DNA of 64,000 bases from Streptacidiphilus jiangxiensis (GTDB taxonomy: Bacteria > Actinomycetota > Actinomycetes > Streptomycetales > Streptomycetaceae). Both the position numbers and the translations under genes were made by a program. A model generated the notes under the pieces. It was not told the DNA's origin. It saw only the letters and a program-made list of their open reading frames with translations, and ran no database searches. Shown one piece after another: positions 54,937-63,060 of the stretch. How positions within the stretch are numbered: the first letter of the stretch is position 1; each line of letters starts with the position of its first letter. The DNA lies in assembly GCF_900109465.1 (NCBI RefSeq), contig NZ_FOAZ01000031.1, positions 1-64,000 of the forward strand, in the 5' to 3' direction.

Positions 54937-55574
54937 CCACCTCCCGCGTTCCCTCCCACCCGGTGTCCGACGGCGACGTCGCCGGCGCCGACGACACGAC
55001 GGTGATCATCGTGCCCGGTCTGCGCGACCACGTCGCCGAGCACTGGCAGACGCACCTCGCCGAGGCACTCGCCTCGGCCGGGCGCCAGGTCCGCACGCTC
55101 GCCCCGGCCGACGCGGACGACCGGTTCTCCTGCGCCGCGCGCGTCGCGGCCCTGGACGAGGCCGTCACGTCCGCGCCGGGCCCGGTCGTGCTGGTCGCCC
55201 ACAGCGCCGGGGTGCTGATCACCGTCCACTGGGCCACCGTCCACCGGGCCGGCCTTGACCGCACCGACGACAAGGTCCGCGGCGCGCTGCTCGCCACCCC
55301 GCCCGACCTCGACCAGCCGATGCACCCGCCGCATCCGAGCAAGGAGGTCCTGGAGACCAACGGCTGGTTCCCCGTCCCCCGGGAGCCGCTGCCGTTCCCC
55401 AGCCTGGTCGTGGCCAGCTCCGACGACCCGCTGGCCGGCCTCGACCGGGTCCGTGACCTGGCCCGGGGCTGGGGCAGCCGGGTCGTCGAGGTCGGCGCGG
55501 TCGGCCACCTCAACCCGGCCTCCGGCTACGGGCCGTGGCCGCGCGCCGAGGAGTTTCTGCGCGAACTGGTCTGA
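54933..55574 (+). CDS. RBBP9/YdeN-family alpha/beta hydrolase
   Basis: 213 residues. The G-L-R-D-H-V-A-E-H-W-Q motif, nucleophile Ser in V-A-H-S-A-G-V and catalytic His in G-H-L-N-P-A-S-G-Y-G-P-W-P match the YdeN/RBBP9 serine hydrolases. The native substrate is undefined. The start GTG overlaps the transporter's stop. A role in hydrolysing an ester, lactone or acyl intermediate of the pathway is plausible but unproved. Confidence 0.85.
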   Translation: MTTSRVPSHPVSDGDVAGADDTTVIIVPGLRDHVAEHWQTHLAEALASAGRQVRTLAPADADDRFSCAARVAALDEAVTSAPGPVVLVAHSAGVLITVHWATVHRAGLDRTDDKVRGALLATPPDLDQPMHPPHPSKEVLETNGWFPVPREPLPFPSLVVASSDDPLAGLDRVRDLARGWGSRVVEVGAVGHLNPASGYGPWPRAEEFLRELV

Positions 55575-55617
55575 CACCCGTCCGACCGTCCGATCCCTCA
55601 CCCCCGGAAGCCGAACC

Positions 55618-57615
55618 ATGACGAACGATCCCGACCTGCTCTGGTCCCCCGGACCCGAGCAGCTGGAGCACTCCAACGTCGCCCAGTTCCTGCGCTGGCT
55701 GGAGCTCAACCGCGACCTGCGCCTCGACGGCTACGCCGAGCTGTGGCGCTGGAGCACCACCGACCTGGCCGCCTTCTGGTCGGCGGTGTGGGAGTTCCAC
55801 GGTCTGGACGCCGTCAGCGGCTACGACCAGGTCCTCGCCGACGCCTCGATGCCCGGCGCGGCCTGGTTCCCGGGGGCCCGGCTCAACTTCGCCGAACGCT
55901 GTCTCGCCCGGGCCACGAGCGAGCGTCCCGCGCTCGTCGGCGTGGACGACAGCGGCGTCCTGGTGGAGCTCTCCTGGGCCGAGTTGCGCCATCAGGTCGC
56001 CACGGTGGCGGAGGCGTTGCGGGGCATGGGCGTGGAGTCCGGCGACTGCGTCGCCGGCTACCTGCCCAACCTGCCGCAGGCGGTGGTCACCCTGCTGGCC
56101 ACCGCCTCCCTGGGGGCCGTGTGGACGGTCTGCTCCCCGGACTTCGGCACCCCGAGCGTCCTCGCCCGGCTGCGGCAGGCCCGACCCAAGGTGCTCGTCG
56201 CCGCGGACGGCTACCGGTGGGGCGGCAAGGAGTTCGACCGGCGCGCGGAGGTCGCCGAGCTCGCCGCCGGGCTGCCGACGCTGCGTCATCTGCTGGCGGT
56301 GGAGAACCTCCACCCGCCGGCGGACCCCGCCGAGGAGCCGTGGGCGCCCGGGCGTCCGGACCTGGTCCAGCACGCCTGGGCCGCTCTGCCCGCGGCGGCC
56401 GGGCCCCCGCGCTTCGTCGAGGTGCCGTTCGACCACCCGCTGTGGATCCTATGGTCATCGGGGACCACCGGCGTCCCCAAGGGCATCGTCCAGGGCCACG
56501 GCGGCATCACGCTCGAACTGCTCAAGGCCCTCGGGCTGGGCGCGGACCTGCGCCCGGAGGACCGGTTCCTCTTCGTCACCTCCACCAGCTGGATGGTGTG
56601 GAACTTCCTGGTCGGCGGCCTGCTGCTCGGCTGCACCGTGATCCTCCACGACGGCAGCCCCACCTACCCGGACATCGACGGCGCCTGGTGGGTCGCCGAG
56701 CGCACCGGCGCCACGGTGGTCGGCGTCGGCGCGGCCTACCTCGCGGCCGGGGAGAAGGCCGGGGCCAGGCCCGCCGACGATCTCGACCTGTCCCGGCTGC
56801 GCACGATCCTGCAGACGGGCTCCGCGCTCGCGCCGAGCACCTGGCGCTGGGCCCACGAGCGGTTTCCCGGTGTCCACCTCCAGTCGATCTGCGGCGGCAC
56901 GGACGTCTGCTCCGCCCTGGCGGGCGGCTCGGCGTTGCTGCCGGTGCGGGTCGGCCGGATCCAGGCCCCCGCGCTCGGAGTGGCGCTGGCCGCCTGGGAC
57001 CCGGCAGGCCGCCCGCTGACCGGCGAGCAGGGGGAGCTGGTGGTCACCGCGCCGCTGCCGTCGATGCCGCTGCGCTTCGTCGGGGACCCGGACGGCGCGC
57101 GGTACCGCGCAAGCTACTTCGACACCTACCCGGGCGTCTGGCGCCACGGCGACTGGGTGACCGTCCACGCCGACCTGTCGGTCGAGGTCTCGGGCCGCTC
57201 GGACTCCACGCTCAACCGGATGGGTGTGCGGATGGGCTCGGCCGACGTCTACGCGGTGGTCGAGCAACTGCCGGAGATCGCGGACAGCCTCGTGCTGGGC
57301 GTCGAACTCGACGACGGCGGCTACTGGATGCCGCTGTTCGTCGTCACCTGGGACGACGAACTCGACGACGCGCTGCGCGCCCGGATCCGCAGCGCGCTCC
57401 GCGGCGGCCTCTCGCCGCGGCACGTGCCCGACGACATCGTCTGCGTGACCGCCGTACCGCGCACCCTCACCGGCAAGAAGCTGGAGGTGCCGGTCAAGCG
57501 CATCCTCCAGGGCGCGAGCCCGGAGACCGTGAGCAGCCCGGGTGCGGTACTGCACCCGGAGATGCTCGACTGGTTCGCCGCGTACGCGGCCTCACGGCGG
57601 TCCGGCGCGTCGTAG
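55618..57615 (+). CDS. Acetoacetate-CoA ligase
   Basis: 665 residues, the length of acetoacetyl-CoA synthetases (about 650). The N-terminal ACS-like cap (residues 1-100), W-S-S-G-T-T-G-V-P-K-G-I-V, T-S-T-S-W-M-V-W-N-F-L, I-C-G-G-T-D-V-C-S-A and C-terminal L-T-G-K-K-L-E-V-P-V-K-R-I-L match AacS. It converts acetoacetate, ATP and CoA to acetoacetyl-CoA. This is exactly what is needed to use the acetoacetate released by the BKACE enzyme at the head of the operon. Its 3' end overlaps the converging HdeD gene by 24 bp. Confidence 0.93.
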   Translation: MTNDPDLLWSPGPEQLEHSNVAQFLRWLELNRDLRLDGYAELWRWSTTDLAAFWSAVWEFHGLDAVSGYDQVLADASMPGAAWFPGARLNFAERCLARATSERPALVGVDDSGVLVELSWAELRHQVATVAEALRGMGVESGDCVAGYLPNLPQAVVTLLATASLGAVWTVCSPDFGTPSVLARLRQARPKVLVAADGYRWGGKEFDRRAEVAELAAGLPTLRHLLAVENLHPPADPAEEPWAPGRPDLVQHAWAALPAAAGPPRFVEVPFDHPLWILWSSGTTGVPKGIVQGHGGITLELLKALGLGADLRPEDRFLFVTSTSWMVWNFLVGGLLLGCTVILHDGSPTYPDIDGAWWVAERTGATVVGVGAAYLAAGEKAGARPADDLDLSRLRTILQTGSALAPSTWRWAHERFPGVHLQSICGGTDVCSALAGGSALLPVRVGRIQAPALGVALAAWDPAGRPLTGEQGELVVTAPLPSMPLRFVGDPDGARYRASYFDTYPGVWRHGDWVTVHADLSVEVSGRSDSTLNRMGVRMGSADVYAVVEQLPEIADSLVLGVELDDGGYWMPLFVVTWDDELDDALRARIRSALRGGLSPRHVPDDIVCVTAVPRTLTGKKLEVPVKRILQGASPETVSSPGAVLHPEMLDWFAAYAASRRSGAS

Positions 57616-58191
57616 CCGCATCCGCACGACGATCGCGAGCAGCACGTCGAGCAGGCCGAGAAGGATCAGCCAGACGCCCAGCAGCCGGGTGAGCGCGACG
57701 GCGGTGTCCACGGGCGAGCTGAGCAGCACCACCCCGGCGGCGACACCGAGTGCGCCGAGTCCGAAGATCCAGCCCCGGTGCGGGATCTGCCGGTCGATGG
57801 CGAGGTAGATGGTCACGATCCCGGCGACCAGCCAGTACAGGCCGACCAGGATCGTGATGAAGCCGACGGTCTGCAGCTGGTGCCGCAGCACCAGGACACC
57901 GGCCAGCACCGCCAGCAGGGCCACCAGCACCTGGAGCACGCGGCTGCTGTCCGTCGGATCTCGATGTCCGAAGGCCCGGACGAAGCGGATCACGCCGGAC
58001 AGCAACAGTTGCAGACCGATGATGATCGCGACGACGCGCACCGACGCGTGCGGCCAGCTCAACAGGATGATGCCGGCGACCAGGGTGAGGATCCCGCCGA
58101 CGAGCCACCACACCCAGGAGGCGCCGACGTCACCGAGGACGTCGCCGGGGTCTCGCTCCGAGGGCGGCGCGGGGGCCGGAACGCTGGACAT
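57592..58191 (-). CDS. HdeD family (DUF308) membrane protein
   Basis: 199 residues with six membrane helices in three pairs (about 28-47, 52-70, 85-103, 108-130, 140-160, 165-190), each pair a DUF308 repeat with L-x-G-x-x-x-L-x-G. In E. coli HdeD relates to acid stress; in actinomycetes the role is unknown. The stop lies inside the end of the AacS gene (24-bp tail overlap). A very short ORF with a strong ribosome site lies just upstream. Confidence 0.88.
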   Translation of the reverse strand: MSSVPAPAPPSERDPGDVLGDVGASWVWWLVGGILTLVAGIILLSWPHASVRVVAIIIGLQLLLSGVIRFVRAFGHRDPTDSSRVLQVLVALLAVLAGVLVLRHQLQTVGFITILVGLYWLVAGIVTIYLAIDRQIPHRGWIFGLGALGVAAGVVLLSSPVDTAVALTRLLGVWLILLGLLDVLLAIVVRMRLRRAGPP

Positions 58192-58211
58192 GGCTGTCCG
58201 CCCGGTCCGGC

Positions 58212-58298
58212 TCAGCCGCCGGACGTGGCGAAACCGGCCACGACGGCGGTGCGGATCGAACCCGGCCGGACAGCACGGGCGACGGGACGACCGATCAT
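58212..58298 (-). CDS. 28-residue ORF resembling the N-terminus of a SHOCT protein
   Basis: The ORF has a perfect AGGAGG before its ATG (58298) and ends 20 bp before the HdeD start. The peptide starts MIGRPVARAVRPGSIR and continues T-A-V-V-A-G-F-A-T-S-G-G. Many streptomycete SHOCT proteins start with a similar R-P-x-x-R-x-A-V-R ... R-T-A-V-V-A-G-T-A-T. So this may be a truncated SHOCT gene or a genuine leader or micro-protein retained for translating hdeD. Family likeness is from recall. Confidence 0.45.
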   Translation of the reverse strand: MIGRPVARAVRPGSIRTAVVAGFATSGG

Positions 58299-58392
58299 GG
58301 TTCCTCCTCGGTTCCCAGTGGTTCCAAGGTACCTTCGGTGTCCCGTGCCCGCCCGCCCGGCGCCGGGGGCCGTGTGGTGAGGCGGTGGAGCG

Positions 58393-59619
58393 TCAGGGCG
58401 CGGGCTGAGGCTGGGTGACGCAGTGGATGCCGCCGCCCTGGTTGCCGAGGTTGTCGATGTTGAGCTGGACGATCGTGCGGCCGGGGAAGGTGCGCTGCAG
58501 CACGGCCCTGGCGTTGGCGTCGGCGGTGCTGTCGCCGAACTGGGCCGAGATCACGGCGCCGTTGCACACGTAGTAGTTGGCGTAGGAGTCGACGAAGTCC
58601 ACGCTGGTCGCCCGGATCAGGTTGTAGTCGGGCGACTCCAGGGCGGTGACGGCGATCCGGGCGCCCTGGGCGTCGTTGGCGCCGGACAGCGTCTGGTACT
58701 GCTGGTTCTCGTCGTTGGACCAGATGTCCGGCGGGTCGGCCGGGTTGGGCGTCTGCACAAGTCCGGCGCCCGGCGCGAGGAAACGCGAGGTCGCGTCCAC
58801 GTGGTCGTCGGTGATGTCCTGCCCGACGATGCCGGTGAACCAGATGACCTCGGAGGCGCCGTAGGCGGCGCACATGGCCTGCTCGATCTGGGTCTGGCTC
58901 ATGCCGGGGTTACGGTTGGAGTTGATGATGCTGCTGCGGGTCGCCATCAGTGTGCCGGCGCCGTCGGCCTCGATCGCGCCGCCCTCGCCGACCAGCCCGG
59001 CGGCGGTGAAGTTGACGCCGAGGTAGGCGGCGACGCGCTGGGCGACCAGGGCGTCCTTGGCGTGGGTCTGCTTGTTGCCCCAGCCGTTGAAGTTCAGCCC
59101 CACGGCGTCCAGCCCGCCCGTACCGTTGGTGCGGAAGATCGGGCCGGAGTCGCGCAGCCAGCAGTCGTCGACGGGGATGGAGCCGATGACGGTGACGTTG
59201 GTGTTGGTGCACATGCGGCGCGCGGTGGCGACGCTGGCGGAGTTGGCGAGCAGGTAGACCGGCTCGTACTTGGCGATGGTGTCCGCGATCAGGGCGATGT
59301 TCGCCTGCATCCCGGAGAGCTTGCGTCCGTAGATCGCGGTGCTGTCGGGCCAGGCCATCCAGGTGCGGGTGTGCGGCACGCTGTCCAGCGGGACGGCGTA
59401 GCTCCCGGCGGCGAGTGCCGCGTTGCGCCGGGCGCCCAGCGCGGTCGCGGCACGGGCGGTCCCGCCCAGCCCGGTGACGGCCCAGGCGGCGCCGGCGGCG
59501 GCCAGCCCCGTGGCGGCGAGGAATCGACGCCGGTCCATCCGGCGGGGGTGCGGGGCGCTCTCGGGGTCGTACTCAGCAGTGAAGTGCGGCGTTTCGGCTG
59601 CTCTGCCGTGCTCGTCCAT
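58393..59619 (-). CDS. Tat-exported agmatine deiminase-like (PAD family) enzyme
   Basis: 408 residues. D-R-R-R-F-L-A-A-T-G-L (about 29-39) is a twin-arginine signal, unusual for the usually cytosolic agmatine deiminases. The mature protein has the deiminase fold: M-A-W-P-D-S, D-D-C-W-L-R-D-S-G-P, G-E-G-G-A-I-E-A-D-G and nucleophile Cys in G-G-G-I-H-C-V-T-Q. The predicted reaction is guanidine hydrolysis of agmatine or peptidyl-arginine outside the cell. ATG 59619 has GGAGG. It is preceded by a -35/-10 promoter overlapped by a dyad. Confidence 0.85.
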   Translation of the reverse strand: MDEHGRAAETPHFTAEYDPESAPHPRRMDRRRFLAATGLAAAGAAWAVTGLGGTARAATALGARRNAALAAGSYAVPLDSVPHTRTWMAWPDSTAIYGRKLSGMQANIALIADTIAKYEPVYLLANSASVATARRMCTNTNVTVIGSIPVDDCWLRDSGPIFRTNGTGGLDAVGLNFNGWGNKQTHAKDALVAQRVAAYLGVNFTAAGLVGEGGAIEADGAGTLMATRSSIINSNRNPGMSQTQIEQAMCAAYGASEVIWFTGIVGQDITDDHVDATSRFLAPGAGLVQTPNPADPPDIWSNDENQQYQTLSGANDAQGARIAVTALESPDYNLIRATSVDFVDSYANYYVCNGAVISAQFGDSTADANARAVLQRTFPGRTIVQLNIDNLGNQGGGIHCVTQPQPAP

Positions 59620-59666
59620 CCTTGGCCTCCCTCGGCTGGGGCGCGCGGGCCGCGCGCCCATCCGGG

Positions 59667-59695
59667 AAGTTATTACTGACCATGCGCTCGGTCAA
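59667..59695 (-). promoter_or_regulatory. Promoter and operator of the deiminase gene
   Basis: On the minus strand, TTGACC (59695-59690), a 17-nt spacer and TAACTT (59672-59667). TGACC-N8-GGTCA (59677-59694) overlaps the -35 and spacer, a likely TetR site. Confidence 0.6.
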
Positions 59696-59741
59696 TACTT
59701 TGCACAGGGGCGAACCCGCCCTCGGTGGACGAACGGCATGG

Positions 59742-59838
59742 CTAAGGGGGTCCGGCGGTTGGGGGCTGGATGAAGGAGCGGCGTCCGGGCCGAGTCCGGG
59801 CGCCGCGACGCCAGCCCCCAACCGTCGGACCCCCTAAG
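59742..59838. repeat. 97-bp imperfect hairpin element between divergent genes
   Basis: Arms 59742-59769 and 59811-59838 pair at 26 of 28 positions (one G/T, one A/A). The 41-bp centre contains a second nested GC stem (around 59778-59806). It looks like a compact palindromic element. Confidence 0.75.
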
Positions 59839-59847
59839 GTGGGGCGC

Positions 59848-60510
59848 GTGGTGACGCGAGCGGGCAAGGGCGTGAAGGACGAGGCGGCGACGGCAACGGC
59901 GGCGCGGAAGCCGCGGGTGTCGGTGAAGGGGGAGCAGACGCGCGCCCGGCTGGTCGCCGCCGCGCGGAGCCTGCTGGGCGGCGCGGACGACGTGCCGTTC
60001 ACCACGCGCAACGTGGCCGGCCTCGCCGGGGTGACCCACGGCATGTGCCACTACCACTTCAAGGACCGCACCGACCTGATCCTCGCGGTCGTCGAGGACA
60101 TCCGGCCGGAGTGGATCACGCCCATGGAGGAGGCGGTCGGCGCGCCCGGCAGCTTCGACGCGTGCGCGGACCGCGTCATCGCCCTGCTCGCCCAGCCGGA
60201 GGCGGGCGAGCTCGCCCGGATCCACGCCGCACTGCACTGGTTCTCGCTGACCGACGAGCGGGTCCGCGAGGCGCTCGAGGGCGAGTACGCCCGCTGGCGG
60301 GCCTGCTTCGTGGAGCTCTTCCGCGTGCTCGGGCGCGAACGCGAGGGCGGCGTCGACGCGCTGACGCTGGGTGAGGCGCTGGCCGCCGCGGCCGACGGAC
60401 TCGCCGCGATCCAGTCGCTCGGCTCCGAGGTGGACGCCCGCGCGGTGGTCCGCGCGCTGGTCCTCGGCCTCGCCGCCGGCGCGGACCGGCTCACCGACGC
60501 CCGACCCTGA
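59848..60510 (+). CDS. TetR family regulator
   Basis: 220 residues. After a basic N-terminus, the HTH lies at about 27-75 (R-A-R-L-V-A-A-A-R-S-L-L-G ... T-H-G-M-C-H-Y-H-F-K-D-R-T-D-L). C-terminal ligand domain unknown. The longer frame back to 59770 starts inside the hairpin element; GTG 59848 with AAGGTGG upstream is preferred. It probably controls the divergent deiminase gene through the TGACC dyad. Its 3' end overlaps the kinase gene by 20 bp. Confidence 0.85.
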   Translation: MVTRAGKGVKDEAATATAARKPRVSVKGEQTRARLVAAARSLLGGADDVPFTTRNVAGLAGVTHGMCHYHFKDRTDLILAVVEDIRPEWITPMEEAVGAPGSFDACADRVIALLAQPEAGELARIHAALHWFSLTDERVREALEGEYARWRACFVELFRVLGREREGGVDALTLGEALAAAADGLAAIQSLGSEVDARAVVRALVLGLAAGADRLTDARP

Positions 60511-62131
60511 CCGGCCCGCTCGCCCGCCTGCGCAGCAGTTCGGCCGTGCCCACGGCGGCCGTCGTCGCGGCGAGCAGGGCGTAGAAGACGGCCGTCTTGT
60601 TCTGGTCGTCGAGGAAGAACCACAGGGCCGCCGTCCCCGCGAACCAGGCGCCGACGGCGGCGAACCCCCCGTCGGCGCGGCGGCGGGACAGGCAGCGGGC
60701 GGCGCAGACGACGGCCATCGCAACGAGCGCGAGGGCGAGCAGCACCGGCTTGGCGTCCCAGCCCAGGTAGGCCCGCCGGAACTCGGACTGGACGGCGAGC
60801 GTCTCGGCGACGGGCCCCCAGCTGATGGCGCAGGCGAGCCGGGCCGACCACAGCAGCGCGCAGCCGCCGCCCAGGGCGGCCAGCAGCGCGACGGCGGCGA
60901 AGTGCGGGGCCTCGACCATGTGCATCCGGCCGCAGAGCGCGGCCAGCAGGCAGCCCAGCAGAGCGAGCGCGCCCTCGGCGGTGGGGTGCAGCCTGACACC
61001 CGCCCAGGACCGCCCCACCTCCGGCGCCTCCGCGCCGACCCCGGCCCCTCCGGGCCAGGCTTCTCCGGTCCCGGCGGGACCGGCCCCTCCGGGCCAGGCT
61101 GCTTCCGCGTTCCCGACAGGACCGGGCCCTCCGGGCCAGGGTTTCCCGGTTTCGGCCTCGGCGAATCCGCTCGCTGTCGCCGCGTCGGCCCCCGCGGGAG
61201 GCTCGGGATCCGTGGGCCAGGGCTGCAGCGCCGTGGGGCCCGGCGCGGGCCGCGCCGGATTCGGCGGGGAGAGGCGCAGCGTCGGCGGGAGGGTGCCGAC
61301 CACGGACACGTCGGCGAGCGCGGCGCGCATCGCCGCGGCGTCCGGATGGCGCTCGGAGCGGTCCTTGCGCAGCGCGGTCAGCACCACCGCGTCCAGCGCC
61401 GGGGTCAGGCCCGGTCGGCGCAGTGACGGCGGGACCGGATCCGCCGTCAGGTGCTGGTGCATGATCGTGAACGGCGAGTCGCCAGTGAACGGCTGCACGC
61501 CGGTGAGCAGTTGGTAGAGCAGGCAGCCGACGGCGTAGAGATCCGCGCGGTGGTCCGCGTCCACGCCGTTGATCTGCTCCGGGGAGAGGCTGGCGGGCGT
61601 GCCGACCGCCAGGCCGGTGCCGGTGAGCCGCGTGGCCGCCTCCGTCAGCGCTTTGGCGATGCCGAAGTCGAGCACCTTCACCGCACCCGTCGCGGTGAGC
61701 ATGATGTTGGCAGGCTTCACGTCCCGGTGCAGGATGCCGTGACGGTGGCTGTGCTCCAGGGCGTCCAGCACCTGGCACACCAGCTCCACGGCCTGGTCCA
61801 CCTGCATGGGTCCGTTCAGGAGCAGCTCGGCGAGGGTGACGCCGTCGACGTACTCCATGACCAGGTACGGCACGACGGCTCCGTCGTACTCGTCCTCCGC
61901 GACGTCGTGGATGGTCGCCACGGCGGGGTGGTTCAGGGCGGCGACGGCGTGCGCCTCGCGCTGGAGCCGGGCGCGGCAGAGGGGGTCGTGCGCCAGCTCC
62001 GCGGAGAGGGTCTTGACCGCGACGAGGCGTCTCAGCCGGAGATCGACCGCCCGGTGCACGGTCCCCATGCCGCCGCGCCCCAGCTCGTGCTGGAGTTCGT
62101 AGCGGCCCGAAAGGACGTAGTTCTCTACCAT
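60491..62131 (-). CDS. Membrane Ser/Thr protein kinase (PknB-like)
   Basis: 546 residues. The kinase domain (about 10-275) has the P-loop G-R-G-G-M-G-T-V, Lys40 (V-A-V-K), H135-R-D137 (H-R-D-V-K-P-A-N), D155-F-G and S-P-E-Q, all intact. A Pro/Gly/Ala-rich linker with imperfect A-W-P-G-G-A-G repeats (about 290-375) leads to several hydrophobic helices (380-540), not the single helix with PASTA domains of PknB. So it is a multi-span membrane kinase that probably senses envelope state. ATG 62131 begins the family homology. Confidence 0.92.
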   Translation of the reverse strand: MVENYVLSGRYELQHELGRGGMGTVHRAVDLRLRRLVAVKTLSAELAHDPLCRARLQREAHAVAALNHPAVATIHDVAEDEYDGAVVPYLVMEYVDGVTLAELLLNGPMQVDQAVELVCQVLDALEHSHRHGILHRDVKPANIMLTATGAVKVLDFGIAKALTEAATRLTGTGLAVGTPASLSPEQINGVDADHRADLYAVGCLLYQLLTGVQPFTGDSPFTIMHQHLTADPVPPSLRRPGLTPALDAVVLTALRKDRSERHPDAAAMRAALADVSVVGTLPPTLRLSPPNPARPAPGPTALQPWPTDPEPPAGADAATASGFAEAETGKPWPGGPGPVGNAEAAWPGGAGPAGTGEAWPGGAGVGAEAPEVGRSWAGVRLHPTAEGALALLGCLLAALCGRMHMVEAPHFAAVALLAALGGGCALLWSARLACAISWGPVAETLAVQSEFRRAYLGWDAKPVLLALALVAMAVVCAARCLSRRRADGGFAAVGAWFAGTAALWFFLDDQNKTAVFYALLAATTAAVGTAELLRRRASGPVRVGRR

Positions 62132-62174
62132 CGCCAATCTCAGTACTCGGTGCTCTGTGGTGCGGGCGTGTGCG

Positions 62175-62217
62175 GGTGGGTCCGTTCCCGCTCCCCACGA
62201 TCGGGAACGGACCCACC
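62175..62217 (-). terminator. Terminator of the ABC ATPase operon
   Basis: A perfect 16-bp stem (62175-62190 and 62202-62217) with an 11-nt loop lies 4 bp after the stop of the ABC ATPase gene. Confidence 0.85.
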
Positions 62218-62220
62218 GGT

Positions 62221-63060
62221 CTAGAGGAGCGCGCGGCGGGCGGCCGCGATGCCCTTCGGATCCCAGCCGGGGCGCGGGACGGAGTCCAGCAGCAGCCGGG
62301 TGTAGGGGTGCTGCGGGTCGTCGAGGACCTGGGCGGTGGGCCCGGCCTCGACGATCCGTCCGTGCCGCATCACGACCACGTCCTCGGTGACGCAGCGGAC
62401 GACGCCCAGGTCGTGGGTGATGAACAGGTAGCCGATGCCGGTCTCCGTGCGGATGTCGGCCAGCAGGTTCAGGATCTGCGCCTGCACCGAGACGTCGAGT
62501 GCGGCCACCGCCTCGTCCAGGACCAGGACGGCCGGCTCGACCGCCAGCGCGCGGGCGATCGCGACGCGCTGGCGCTGGCCGCCGGAGAGCTGCCGGGGTA
62601 GGGCTCCGGCCTCACGGGCGCCGAGGCCGACCTGTTCGAGCAGCTCTGCGATGCGGCGCTCGTGGTCGGCGCGGCGTTCGGGGAAGTGCAGCCGCAGGGT
62701 CTCCCGCAGCACACCGTGGACGCTGGTGCGCGGGTCGAGGGAGAGGAAGGGGTCCTGGAAGACCATCTGCACCTCCCGGGCCCGCTCCAGCCGTGGCCGA
62801 CGCCCGCGACCGACCGGCCCGGACCGGTCCCGGCCGAGCAGCCGGACCTCGCCCGTGTCGGCGTGTTCCAGGCCGACGACGATGCGGGCGGTGGTGGTCT
62901 TGCCGGAGCCCGACTCCCCCACGATGCCGAGCGATCCACCCCGGGCGAGGCTGAACGAGACGTCGTGGACGGCCTGGACGGCGCCGAACGACCGGTGCAG
63001 TCCGCTCACCTCCAACACGGTGTCCGTCAGCACGGTCCCGGTCAGCACGGTCTCAGTCAT
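62221..63060 (-). CDS. Oligopeptide-type ABC transporter ATP-binding protein (OppF/DppF-like)
   Basis: 279 residues. Walker A G-E-S-G-S-G-K-T-T, Q-loop F-Q-D-P, signature L-S-G-G-Q-R-Q-R-V, Walker B V-L-V-L-D-E (with A-V-A replacing the usual P-V-S), and the switch His. It ends near the H-P-Y-T-R-L-L typical of Opp/Dpp ATPases. It drives uptake of peptides, nickel or similar. Its ATG overlaps the previous gene by 8 bp (ATGACTGA). A strong terminator follows, so it is the last operon gene. Confidence 0.93.
   Translation of the reverse strand: MTETVLTGTVLTDTVLEVSGLHRSFGAVQAVHDVSFSLARGGSLGIVGESGSGKTTTARIVVGLEHADTGEVRLLGRDRSGPVGRGRRPRLERAREVQMVFQDPFLSLDPRTSVHGVLRETLRLHFPERRADHERRIAELLEQVGLGAREAGALPRQLSGGQRQRVAIARALAVEPAVLVLDEAVAALDVSVQAQILNLLADIRTETGIGYLFITHDLGVVRCVTEDVVVMRHGRIVEAGPTAQVLDDPQHPYTRLLLDSVPRPGWDPKGIAAARRALL

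Noticed and set aside
59770..59847. A longer start for the TetR protein at ATG 59770
   Set aside because: It begins in the loop of a 97-bp hairpin without a ribosome site; GTG 59848 has AAGGTGG and begins nearer the HTH.
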